A stretch of DNA of 64,000 nucleotides from Bacillota bacterium (GTDB lineage Bacteria; Bacillota; Clostridia; Christensenellales; Christensenellaceae): contig JAEWMJ010000018.1 of assembly GCA_023393165.1 (NCBI GenBank), positions 1-64,000 on the forward strand, read 5' to 3'. A program made the position numbers and the translations under genes. Positions 24,836-32,892 of the stretch are shown piece after piece. The notes under the pieces are model-generated. The model made no database searches, was not told the origin of the DNA, and worked only from the letters and a program-made list of their open reading frames with translations. Within the stretch, counting starts at the first letter, position 1, and each line of letters begins with the position of its first letter.

Positions 24836-25828
24836 TCAGGGTATAAGCATCCAAGCTACATAAAAAATATAGATTCCGGAAGTTAAAATTGCCTGCCAGC
24901 GGGAAAAACGTTTCCGAAGAAGAGCCGGAACGAAAATGATCGAAATTAAAACGATATAAAGAGGCATATCCTGACGGACGATTGTTTCAGGAACAGGTAG
25001 ATTACCTCCGCTGAAAATACTGCTTAATGATAATATTAACGAAGTATCAACGATATTGGCTCCTATAATATTGCCGACAGACACGCCGATATTGCCCCGA
25101 CGGATCGATTTTAGGGCGCAAACAAGTTCCGGCAGGCTTGTACCGATGCTGACAGCCGTAAAACCGATAATAACTTCAGGAATTCCTAGGGCTTTTGCCA
25201 GTAAAACGCCGTTGTCAATTAAAAATTGCGAACCAAAATAAATGCCTCCGGCGCCAAGCAGGAATTTTATAATATGGACGATCACTGAGCGTTTGCTACT
25301 ATCCGGATGATTTTTACTGTCCTTCGGATCATGCGGACCGGCCGGTTCGGAGGAAAACTGTAAATCCTTGGCGCTTGATTTTGCCTGACGTATGTTGACG
25401 AATATGAAAACTGCAAAAATTGCAATCAGCAAAATGCTTTCCACTGTTCCGAGGATCCCATCCCATCCAAGGCAGAGAAGAGCCAGAATTGCAAGGAATG
25501 TCAACAGGATTTTTCCGGTATAATCAGTTCTTTTAATTGTAAAAGGATGGAATAAAACCAGAATGGAAAGAATCAGACCAATGTTGACAGTTATGGATCC
25601 CACCGCATTGCTGGCCGCTAATTCCGTATTACCCTGCATTGCGGCGGAAACGGATACAATCATCTCCGGCAGAGTTGTGCCGATGGTCACAATTGTAGCG
25701 CCGACAATAACTTTTGGGATATGAAATGTTTCCGCAATCCACACAGAAGCGTTAAGAAAAAAGTCTCCGCCCTTGGAAACAAGAAACAAACCTAATATAA
25801 ATAATAGAATAATAATTATTATCTCCAA
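24836..25828 (-). CDS. Calcium/sodium antiporter family (CaCA, YrbG-like)
   Basis: A 330-residue membrane protein with ten segments and the two inverted alpha repeats of the CaCA superfamily: GATIVTIGTTLPEMIVSVSA (residues about 43-62) and GFTAVSIGTSLPELVCAL (about 220-237). The Glu of TLPE/SLPE forms the cation site. A loop of about 50 charged residues (about 150-195) separates the halves. YrbG-type proteins exchange Ca2+ (or other cations) for Na+ or K+. Start TTG 25828. Convergent with the vWA gene. Confidence 0.88.
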   Translation of the reverse strand: MEIIIIILLFILGLFLVSKGGDFFLNASVWIAETFHIPKVIVGATIVTIGTTLPEMIVSVSAAMQGNTELAASNAVGSITVNIGLILSILVLFHPFTIKRTDYTGKILLTFLAILALLCLGWDGILGTVESILLIAIFAVFIFVNIRQAKSSAKDLQFSSEPAGPHDPKDSKNHPDSSKRSVIVHIIKFLLGAGGIYFGSQFLIDNGVLLAKALGIPEVIIGFTAVSIGTSLPELVCALKSIRRGNIGVSVGNIIGANIVDTSLILSLSSIFSGGNLPVPETIVRQDMPLYIVLISIIFVPALLRKRFSRWQAILTSGIYIFYVAWMLIP

Positions 25829-26055
25829 AATTAAACCTGCACAATACTTAATTTATTCGCTAAAAATTATTCTTTTATTATTGAGGCATTTTATTCAGTC
25901 AAATGGAATGAATCATTTCAATGTATGTAATAAAGTGTAAGCTGGGGATACGGTTTTATGGATTTCGATTTTAGATGCCAGGTTTATAATTTTTGCTATT
26001 TATTATATAATAAATATATAGTATGTTTTTTATACTGATGAAAGGAAGTGACCTG

Positions 26056-27543
26056 TTGAATTTATTGAATGTAAAACTAAAAGAAGTTTCATATTCAATC
26101 CTGCCAATTATTATTATTGTTTTAGTACTAAACTTTACATTAACGCCGCTTGAACCGTCCGTGATCGTAAAATTCTTTATCGGATCATTGCTTATACTTC
26201 TCGGTTTATCTGTATTTTTACTGGGAGTCGATACAGGAATCGGCTCAATTGGCCGCTATGTCGGATCCGCCATTACAAAAACAAATAAGATATTGATCGT
26301 CATTGTTGCCGGGATCATACTGGGCTTTTTTATATCTGTAGCCGAACCTGACCTGCATATTCTGGCGGGACAGGTAGACGGCGTTACTGCCGGACTGGTT
26401 TCTAAACTTTCCATTGTCATCGTTGTATCCGTTGGAATAGGAATCCTGCTTTCTTTCGGGCTTGTCAGGATTGTATACAATATCCCGCTTTATAAAATTT
26501 TGACTGTCCTGTACGGAATAATTTTTGTGCTTTCCCTTTTTACATCTTCCGAATTTTTAGCAATATCTTTTGACGCTTCGGGCGCAACAACAGGCGCCAT
26601 GACCGTACCGTTTATCCTGGCCCTTGCACTGGGTGTTTCAGCGATGAAAAAAGACAGCAAATCGTCGGAAAAGGACAGCTTTGGGCTGGTTGCCATCGCT
26701 TCCGCAGGAGCTGTCATAGCAGTTATGATAATGAGCATTTTTAAAGCTCCGGAATTCACAGTTGTAAGCGTGGACGAAGTACAGCATTCAAATTCCATAC
26801 TTGCGCCATTTCTGAATGAAATTCCAGTAATAGCAAGCGAAGTGTTTTTCGCGCTGCTCCCGATGCTGTTGATATTTATAATATTTCAGAAAATATCATT
26901 CAAACTATCAAAAAGAGCTTTTAAAAAGATTTTACTTGGACTCGGCTATACATACATTGGTCTGGTGCTGTTTTTAACGGGAGTCAACACAGGTTTTATG
27001 GATGTGGGGACCGTTATAGGGTATCAACTGGCCTCGCTGGAGAATAAAACCATTATTGCAGTTGTTGGATTTATATTGGGTGTTGCGACAATACTGGCCG
27101 AGCCGGCAGTATATATACTTACGAATCAGATCGAGGATGTTACAAGCGGTTATGTGAAGCGTAGCATGGTTGTTATGGCTCTGGCAATAGGCGTGGGCGC
27201 GGCAGTGCTGCTTTCCGTTTTCAGGATACTGGTGCCGCAGATCCAGCTATGGCATTATCTTTTGCCGGGATATGTAATTTGTATTGTGATGTCATACTTC
27301 GTGCCTAAGCTGTTTGTAGGTATCGCTTTTGATTCGGGAGGCGTTGCTTCGGGACCCATGACGGCCACATTCATACTGGCTTTTGCGCAGGGTGCGGCGG
27401 ACGCTGCGGAGGGAGCAAATGTGCTGGTGGACGGCTTCGGCATGATCGCGACGGTTGCATTGATGCCGATTATTGCGTTGCAGATACTAGGCGCAGTTTA
27501 TAAAATCAAGTCCAGAAAGGTAGAAGTTGAAAAGAATGGATAG
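26056..27543 (+). CDS. DUF1538 duplicated membrane protein
   Basis: A protein of about 495 residues with two DUF1538 repeats. Each repeat has about six membrane segments, and matching motifs occur in both: DTGIGSIGRYVGSAI and VNTGFMDVGTVIGYQLA; SVAEPDLHILAGQVDGVT and ILAEPAVYILTNQIEDVT; FDASGATTGAMTVPFILAL and FDSGGVASGPMTATFILAF. The conserved AEPxxxxL and F-D-x-G-x-x-x-G sequences in membranes suggest a transporter. The start is taken as TTG 26056 (AAAGGAAG 8 bases upstream); the frame opens at ATG 26023. It overlaps the next gene, a P-II-like protein, by 17 bases, so P-II control is likely. Confidence 0.8.
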   Translation: MNLLNVKLKEVSYSILPIIIIVLVLNFTLTPLEPSVIVKFFIGSLLILLGLSVFLLGVDTGIGSIGRYVGSAITKTNKILIVIVAGIILGFFISVAEPDLHILAGQVDGVTAGLVSKLSIVIVVSVGIGILLSFGLVRIVYNIPLYKILTVLYGIIFVLSLFTSSEFLAISFDASGATTGAMTVPFILALALGVSAMKKDSKSSEKDSFGLVAIASAGAVIAVMIMSIFKAPEFTVVSVDEVQHSNSILAPFLNEIPVIASEVFFALLPMLLIFIIFQKISFKLSKRAFKKILLGLGYTYIGLVLFLTGVNTGFMDVGTVIGYQLASLENKTIIAVVGFILGVATILAEPAVYILTNQIEDVTSGYVKRSMVVMALAIGVGAAVLLSVFRILVPQIQLWHYLLPGYVICIVMSYFVPKLFVGIAFDSGGVASGPMTATFILAFAQGAADAAEGANVLVDGFGMIATVALMPIIALQILGAVYKIKSRKVEVEKNG

Positions 27544-28201
27544 CGAATTACCAAAAAAAGAATTTGATGCAATTTGTGCTATCGTAAATTTGGGCACAGG
27601 AAGCAAAGTCCTTAAAATTGCCAAGCTGCATGGGGTAACCGGCGGCACGATCTTGCTGGGAAACGGAACAATAAAAAACAGAATACTGGAAGTTTTGGAT
27701 TTAACTGATGTAAGAAAAGAAATTGTTTTCACGGTTGTTGAAAAATCAATCGGACTGAATGCGCTGGAGGCAATAAACAGGGAATTGCGTTTGCACAAGC
27801 CTAATCATGGAATTGCTTTCAGTATATCCGTATCAGGTATTTTTGGACTGTCGCATTGTAAATGCGGCTGCGTTGCACAAAGAAAAAATGAGGTGGATAG
27901 TGTGTATAAAGCGATTTTTGTGGTAGTGGAAAAGGGAAAAGCCGAAAATGTTATGGATGCCGCGACAAAGGCGGGAGCAAGAGGCGGAACTATTATAAAT
28001 GCCAGGGGTTCCGGTATTCATGAAACAAAAAAAATATTTTCCATGGATATCGAACCGGAGAAAGAATTCATATTGATACTTACGGAAAGCGAAATCGCTG
28101 ACGCTGTAATTTCATCCATAAGAAATGATCTGAGAATTGACGAACCCGGCAATGGTATTATTTTTATACAGGACGTCAATAATGCTTACGGCTTATACTG
28201 A
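27527..28201 (+). CDS. Tandem P-II (GlnB-like) protein
   Basis: A 224-residue cytosolic protein made of two P-II-like domains. Domain 1 (about 10-105): DAICAIVNLGTGSKVLKIAKLHGVTGGTILLGNG; domain 2 (about 125-222): KAIFVVVEKGKAENVMDAATKAGARGGTIINARG. The G-A/V-x-G-G-T-I sequences correspond to the P-II nucleotide-binding loop. A Cys-rich linker (SHCKCGCVAQ) joins them. Because the gene overlaps the DUF1538 gene, it probably regulates that membrane protein, as P-II regulates AmtB. The start TTG 27527 fits AAAGGTAG upstream; ATG 27536 is possible. Confidence 0.78.
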   Translation: MKRMDSELPKKEFDAICAIVNLGTGSKVLKIAKLHGVTGGTILLGNGTIKNRILEVLDLTDVRKEIVFTVVEKSIGLNALEAINRELRLHKPNHGIAFSISVSGIFGLSHCKCGCVAQRKNEVDSVYKAIFVVVEKGKAENVMDAATKAGARGGTIINARGSGIHETKKIFSMDIEPEKEFILILTESEIADAVISSIRNDLRIDEPGNGIIFIQDVNNAYGLY

Positions 28202-28440
28202 AACTGATCCGGGGGGGAGCCGGCACATCCCGAAAAAGTCGCAGCAGGCTTTTAAAATTTTAATTATTGACGCAAAATATTATATGATAAAAAATCAGCT
28301 GGGAAGACAGGTCATCTGATAAAAAATAGACGTCATATTTTAAGAATGCTTTATAAATACCTGTTTTTATTCCCGGGTTCTGTTTCTGACGATCAGTAAC
28401 TTATCTCAGTAAGAACACAAGAAACGGGTGATACACTAGA

Positions 28441-28953
28441 ATGAAGATTTGCTGTTTTACCGGGCACAGGCCGAAATTTTTTCCCTGGAAGGATAACGAG
28501 GAAGACCCGCGGTGCCAAGACCTCAAGAATTGTCTGAGAGGCTCAATTTTGGAGGCTTTGAGCGACGGGTTTGATTACTTCATTACCGGCGGCGCTCTTG
28601 GCGTGGATACTTGGGCAGGGGAAATTATACTTGAGGTCAAAAGCAGAAAACAAGTCTTTTTTGAAATTGCCGTCCCTTTTGAATCATATAATAAAAATCT
28701 GGAAAAAAGAATAGTAGAAAGGCTTGATAAGATACAAAATGCAGCCGACAAGGTCACTATTGTTTCAAGAGGGGTGGGATTTGGCCGCGCGTTCTATGAA
28801 CGCGATCACTATATGGTTGATAAAAGCCGGAGAATAATAGCCGTTTATGACGAGTGGTCAAATATTAAAAGCGCAACTTATCTGACGCTGCAATATGCGA
28901 AGAAAAAAGGAATAGAGATCAGGCAGATAGAGTGGATGCATCCGGATTCTTAA
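28441..28953 (+). CDS. SLOG-family protein (DUF1273, YpsA-like)
   Basis: A 170-residue Rossmann-like protein of the DUF1273/YpsA branch of the SLOG superfamily. Motifs: KICCFTGHRP at the start (G-H-R-P is characteristic), YFITGGALGVDTWAGEIILE near residues 45-64 (GG-x-x-G-x-D nucleotide-binding loop), and SRRIIAVYDE near 131. SLOG proteins bind or make nucleotide-derived ligands; B. subtilis YpsA affects growth and cell division, but the function here is unknown. Single gene; ribosome binding site weak (GGGTGA). Confidence 0.82.
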   Translation: MKICCFTGHRPKFFPWKDNEEDPRCQDLKNCLRGSILEALSDGFDYFITGGALGVDTWAGEIILEVKSRKQVFFEIAVPFESYNKNLEKRIVERLDKIQNAADKVTIVSRGVGFGRAFYERDHYMVDKSRRIIAVYDEWSNIKSATYLTLQYAKKKGIEIRQIEWMHPDS

Positions 28954-29053
28954 AAGAGCATTATAGCCTTATATGGAGATTGTTCAATCAGCCGAAAAAG
29001 ATTTGGAAAGTGCTCTTGAACATGTACGCCAATGGAATATGCAATCAATTGAA

Positions 29054-29287
29054 TCAGGAATCTTTTTTGATGAGGGTTGCCCAGGTACTTTCACCGCATT
29101 TCGGACATCTGACATATTTGCTTGCAAGGGAATGCATCGAGAAAAAGCTTTTCCAGAAAGGCAGGCTGAATTTTGAGCCGCATTTGCCGCACTGGTATTC
29201 ATAATTATGCGATATGTTCCTTTGTATAACTATTATAACAGTGAGAGCGATTGCTATTACGATTACCGGCAATAAATATTTAAACAT
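29054..29287 (-). CDS. Membrane-anchored zinc-ribbon protein
   Basis: A 77-residue protein with an N-terminal membrane segment (LPVIVIAIALTVIIVI, residues 5-20) and a short zinc ribbon with two CxxC pairs: CGKCG near 33 and CPKCG near 64. RBS AAAGGA 8 bases before ATG 29287. The opposite strand is open too but lacks start signals. Likely a small membrane accessory protein; function unknown. Confidence 0.6.
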   Translation of the reverse strand: MFKYLLPVIVIAIALTVIIVIQRNISHNYEYQCGKCGSKFSLPFWKSFFSMHSLASKYVRCPKCGESTWATLIKKDS

Positions 29288-29363
29288 ATCATAAATCCTT
29301 TTTTAGTAGTTTTTACTGGCAGATAAATATTATAACATAACAAGCAATATGTTTGCATGTAGT

Positions 29364-30533
29364 TTACTCGGTCAACTCAAACATTGTGTTCAGATCCTTT
29401 TTCCATGATTCAAGTGTTCTGTGTATCACGCGGCCTTTGTGGCTTTTACGCAAAAACTGCAGGGCGGAGGTCCTTCGGACAGTCATTTTATAAAGCGCGT
29501 TTTCCTTGCATTCAAGTTCTTCATCCGAAAGAAATATCACTTCACGCCGGAAATTGACGGCCTCTATTGCGTGGTTCAGCCTCATGGCAAACGCATCCCA
29601 TGCACCGGAGAACCGGTATACGTAGGTTGCGGCGGATGATTCTTCAGATAAAGCCATTTCCAGCGCCGCAACGCCGCCGTTGTCTTTTTCAATCGGCGCG
29701 ACTATCCATAGAATGTCTTTTTGGTCAGCGCCCGCAAGGTAGGATTTATTGCCCGCCATGATTTTATTAGGATCGCATATGTTTTTGAAGTATAGATAGG
29801 TTTCGGCTGCCCGGCTGTTTTTAATTTTTTCTTCAATAGCCGCAAAGAAAGAGGGGCTGATGGAAGAAAGCTCGCCCATAGGAGCCGCAACCCCTTCTGG
29901 CATAAGTAATGCAATCCGGGCGGATTGAATGGCTTCGAGTGTGGGATCAACAGCAAGCGCCGCATTTATCGCATTTCGGCGTATCAAATTCATGCATTCA
30001 TTCAGTTTGTTTTCAAAGTTCTCAGTATCCCAGCCCATGCGGATGAGTTCATAGGTTTCTCCCGTATCCAGAGTCAGCTTCAGACGGTAGTTTTCTTTTT
30101 CGATCGTTCGTACAAAACAGAGCGGAATACGCCTTCCGCCCTCGTTGGGAGGAAGAATGCACAGGCAGCGTTCAAAAAGTTTGACCGCCGCACTGCCTTC
30201 GCCAGAACCTCTCTCATCACTGTACCTGTATTCTCCGTTTGTTTCGAACAGCGGCGGTTCATCTATAAATAAAGCTTTCAATACCTTTTTATTATATCTT
30301 TCATAAATCTGTTCATATGCGGGCGTTATCTGGTAGCCCAACTGCGATAACGTAAGAGTATCCTGTTCCGTTTTTATAAGCAGTTTATAGTTTATAATTT
30401 CAATGGATACAATGCCGGTATAGGCAACGGCGAACTCATTAAGCTGTGCAAGGCAGCACAATTCATCGTCTCCCAAAATGATTTTGCCTTCGCCTTCATG
30501 GTTCCGGAATGTAATAAAACAGCTATATTCCAT
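29364..30533 (-). CDS. Unknown protein, 389 residues
   Basis: A soluble 389-residue protein without signal peptide. Beta-rich N-terminal half with PH-like strand repeats (for example LGDDELCCLAQLNEFAVAYTGIVSIEI), helical middle (NKLNECMNLIRRNAINAALAVDPTLEAIQ), and a C-terminal part with WIVAPIEKDNGGVAALEMAL. The open frame extends to 30593, but GGGAGGCGC lies directly before the ATG at 30533. I do not recognise the family. It stands alone, divergent from the GNAT gene. Confidence 0.6.
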   Translation of the reverse strand: MEYSCFITFRNHEGEGKIILGDDELCCLAQLNEFAVAYTGIVSIEIINYKLLIKTEQDTLTLSQLGYQITPAYEQIYERYNKKVLKALFIDEPPLFETNGEYRYSDERGSGEGSAAVKLFERCLCILPPNEGGRRIPLCFVRTIEKENYRLKLTLDTGETYELIRMGWDTENFENKLNECMNLIRRNAINAALAVDPTLEAIQSARIALLMPEGVAAPMGELSSISPSFFAAIEEKIKNSRAAETYLYFKNICDPNKIMAGNKSYLAGADQKDILWIVAPIEKDNGGVAALEMALSEESSAATYVYRFSGAWDAFAMRLNHAIEAVNFRREVIFLSDEELECKENALYKMTVRRTSALQFLRKSHKGRVIHRTLESWKKDLNTMFELTE

Positions 30534-30658
30534 TTGAGCGCCTCCCGATTCCTGTGATTTAATCCTTAAAATTGCATTACTAAGTTTATCCATTTATTTT
30601 ATAATGGTGTGAAAGTTATTTCAATATTTATTTGCCATATGGCTTAAGAAGCCTCCGT

Positions 30659-30687
30659 TTGAACGCGAATCGGATTCGTGCTACAAT
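30659..30687 (+). promoter_or_regulatory. Promoter with palindrome in the spacer, upstream of GNAT gene
   Basis: TTGAAC at 30659-30664 and TACAAT at 30682-30687 with 17 bases between. The spacer holds the palindrome CGAATC-G-GATTCG (30666-30678), a likely repressor site blocking RNA polymerase. Confidence 0.6.
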
Positions 30688-30718
30688 TAAACAGGTCTAT
30701 TTAAAGAGGGGAATATAA

Positions 30719-31210
30719 ATGGAAGCAGTTATTCGAAAATATCAGAAAACGGATATACCCGAAATGATGAAAATATGGAATCATGTGGTTGAAGAAGCCA
30801 ATGCATTTCCGCAAATGGAAAAGTTGAGTGAAAAAGAAGCGGAAACTTTCTTTGGTTCCCAAACATTTACAGGCGTTGCGGAGGCGGAAGGCCAGATCCT
30901 GGGGTTATATATCCTGCACCCCAATAATGTAGGACGGTGCGGGCATATTGCAAACGCCTCGTACGCCGTACGGGATAATTGCCGCGGGCTCCATATCGGA
31001 GAGAAGCTGGTGCGGCATTCTTTAAAAACCGGACGCGAGGCAGGTTTTTCCATTATGCAGTTTAATGCTGTTGTGAGCACAAACGCCGGCGCGATTCATC
31101 TTTATGAGCGGCTGGGATTTCGCCGGGTTGGTGTGATTCCGGACGGATATCTGCTTGGGAGCGGGAGTTACGAGGATATTATTATTTTCTATATAAAATT
31201 ACAGTACTAA
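30719..31210 (+). CDS. GNAT-family N-acetyltransferase
   Basis: A 163-residue acetyltransferase. The acetyl-CoA-binding region reads ASYAVRDNCRGLHIGEKLVRHSLKTGREAG near residues 80-110 (the R-x-x-x-x-G-x-x-L motif A), followed by NAVVSTNAGAIHLYERLGFRRVG, the usual C-terminal N-x-x-x-x-x-L-Y-x-x-x-G-F element. It resembles phosphinothricin or amino-acid N-acetyltransferases, but the substrate is not readable. AGAGGGG precedes ATG 30719. Promoter with an internal palindrome upstream. Confidence 0.85.
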   Translation: MEAVIRKYQKTDIPEMMKIWNHVVEEANAFPQMEKLSEKEAETFFGSQTFTGVAEAEGQILGLYILHPNNVGRCGHIANASYAVRDNCRGLHIGEKLVRHSLKTGREAGFSIMQFNAVVSTNAGAIHLYERLGFRRVGVIPDGYLLGSGSYEDIIIFYIKLQY

Positions 31211-31314
31211 GCACAGAAAAATTCTCTTGTCAGCAAATCGTCCGTGCATTTTTTACTCCAAACTGCAAATCCGGTCCGTTTCTTATAAGAAGGGAAGGAA
31301 CTTTTACAGGCAGA

Positions 31315-31767
31315 TTAGAATTGGATTATTGGACGCAGCAAAGCTTCATATATTTTTTCCTGACCGGGCAGATTTTTTGTGCCGAAAGCCAGGGGAATCA
31401 TAAGAGACGTCTGAACGGAAAGAGTATCTTTAGGTATCTGCGCGTTTTTATAAAGGTTTGTATAGAAGCCGCTATATTCTACACGGATCGTGAATTTTGC
31501 AGGCAAGGCAATAGGAGCGCCCCCGCAAATATACACATTATTTTCGGCAAAATTGAAACAAACAGGTTCCGTCTTGCCGTTAATGCCTGTTTGAAGCACT
31601 TTATACATTGTAATTTGATCCTGGACTTCACTGTATATCATTACTGTCGCAAGAGAAATGGGAGTTCTGTCGGTCAGAAGAACTTCAACTATAAGAAATC
31701 CGTTATTTTCTTGGCGGCCTGTCTGTACAAGGCCGGGTTGACCGTCTGGAGATAAAAATGTATGCAT
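31315..31767 (-). CDS. Carboxypeptidase-regulatory-like domain protein
   Basis: A 150-residue beta-sandwich-like protein: LIVEVLLTDRTPISLATVMIY, then GKTEPVCFNF and FTIRVEYSGFYTNLYKNAQIPKDTLSVQTSLMIPLAF. The order (variable strand, 'G-x-T' turn, final S-V-Q-x-x-x-x-I-P) resembles carboxypeptidase-regulatory-like folds, including the N-terminal domain of clostridial spore cortex lytic proteins such as SleC. It has no signal peptide. AAGGAGAC precedes ATG 31767. Function unknown; a spore or wall role is an inference. Confidence 0.5.
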   Translation of the reverse strand: MHTFLSPDGQPGLVQTGRQENNGFLIVEVLLTDRTPISLATVMIYSEVQDQITMYKVLQTGINGKTEPVCFNFAENNVYICGGAPIALPAKFTIRVEYSGFYTNLYKNAQIPKDTLSVQTSLMIPLAFGTKNLPGQEKIYEALLRPIIQF

Positions 31768-31935
31768 AGGGCGTCTCCTTGCAGAATTATTCCTTTACTG
31801 CTCAAAAAATACATGCAGCAGTCTTAGTTCAATTTTAAGCACACACTAATAGTTATTCAACGAAATAAAAGTATATTATTCGTATGTTTAGCCGACAGAG
31901 AACAACAATCCCGGGATTTCATCAATGCCTGTCGC

Positions 31936-31992
31936 TCAAAGCTTAAGCCAGAACCGATTTTCATTCCGAATGGAAAATGCAGTTTCAGCCAT
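31936..31992 (-). pseudogene. 5' remnant of a fourth DUF2935 gene
   Basis: A good ribosome binding site (GGAGG) precedes ATG 31992, which opens MAETAFSIRNENRFWLKL then stop. The other DUF2935 proteins here begin MADITYSNTDENRFWLQI and MAQFSYSNVYENRFWIQI, so this is the start of the same gene family, cut by a stop after 18 codons. Nothing recognisable follows. It is a dead copy, or the scar of a deletion. Confidence 0.7.
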
Positions 31993-32108
31993 CAATTAAA
32001 AAACCTCCAGCTATTTTCTTTATGGTATTTTATTCGCTGGAAATAAATTTGTCTCATTGATTTATATGCCGACAGATATTTTTGAAGGCTGACAAAGAAG
32101 AGAATGCT

Positions 32109-32573
32109 TCAATATAATCTTATAGAGTTTACCAGGTATTCCTCGTAACCGCCTCCCAGGTCTACTGAACATAGATCATTTTTTTCCCTCAATAAAAGCC
32201 TGAGGCCGGATAATGAAAATGCGTATATGTTATGGGAAATTCCAACGGCGTTTTCATGCGGTATGGGCGTTAAGCGGCAATAATAATTATTGTTGCTGCG
32301 GTCCTTTAACGTAAAACAGCTGTCAATCACTACGAAAGGAAAAAGGTTTTGATGAATTACAGAAAGATCACCAGCGCCGTTTACTATGACAACATGCGCG
32401 ATCACTGATTCAACTTTATTTGCGTATTCTCTTAAGAATTTCTGAATCTCTATTTCTGAAGCAAAAAGTTGGTCTTTTAGCAATGCTTCAGTTATATCTC
32501 CGCTGTTTTCCTCCAGAAAGATCAATTGCTTTATCAGCTTTTCGTATGACTGTTTTTTTAATTCAATAGCCAC
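32109..32573 (-). CDS. GreA/GreB-like C-terminal domain protein
   Basis: A 154-residue protein. The N-terminal part (1-75) is helical; the C-terminal part (about 85-150) reads FVVIDSCFTLKDRSNNNYYCRLTPIP, then SLSGLRLLL and GGGYEEYLVNSIRLY, close to the GreA C-terminal fold (VVIGSTVTLED..YTIVGP..SPLGRALLG..VEV..GG..Y.VLSI). The basic coiled-coil tip of real Gre factors is not obvious, so it may bind RNA polymerase without transcript cleavage activity. The start is GTG 32573, with GGAGG 8 bases upstream. A perfect consensus promoter lies about 110 bases upstream. Confidence 0.5.
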   Translation of the reverse strand: MAIELKKQSYEKLIKQLIFLEENSGDITEALLKDQLFASEIEIQKFLREYANKVESVIAHVVIVNGAGDLSVIHQNLFPFVVIDSCFTLKDRSNNNYYCRLTPIPHENAVGISHNIYAFSLSGLRLLLREKNDLCSVDLGGGYEEYLVNSIRLY

Positions 32574-32690
32574 AGGGGTATCCTCCAATGTGAATTTTTT
32601 AGATTACAGTCAAAACTCCGTTGGTTCAGAATGAAATGCCATATTGATTTGTAATGCAAAGGAAATATACCAATACAAATATTATAAAAC

Positions 32691-32719
32691 CGCAGCCATC
32701 ATATGTCAATGCTGGGCGC
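32691..32719 (-). promoter_or_regulatory. Perfect SigA promoter for the GreA-like gene
   Basis: On the minus strand TTGACA (32719-32714), 17-base spacer, TATAAT (32696-32691). Transcription would start near 32684. The remaining space, 32720-32892, shows no gene that I can support. Confidence 0.8.
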
Positions 32720-32892
32720 GGATGCCATTTGCGGATTATAACGGTCGGGAATGGAAGAAAGAGAAGAAATTCAAAATCAACAGTATATATTATTGATCTA
32801 AAGATAAAGCCTAAAATCCTACGGAATAAAAATTTGAAGCAGACGGCTCTTAAGTAAAAAAACGGATGTATTTCCGCCTTTGATTCATTTAA

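Noticed and set aside
28932..29204. Plus-strand ORFs after the SLOG gene
   Set aside because: They overlap the minus-strand zinc-ribbon gene, which has a ribosome binding site and CxxC motifs; the plus frames have neither.
32654..32857. Plus-strand 67-codon ORF
   Set aside because: Very basic random-looking product, no ribosome binding site, and it lies over the promoter of the minus-strand GreA-like gene.
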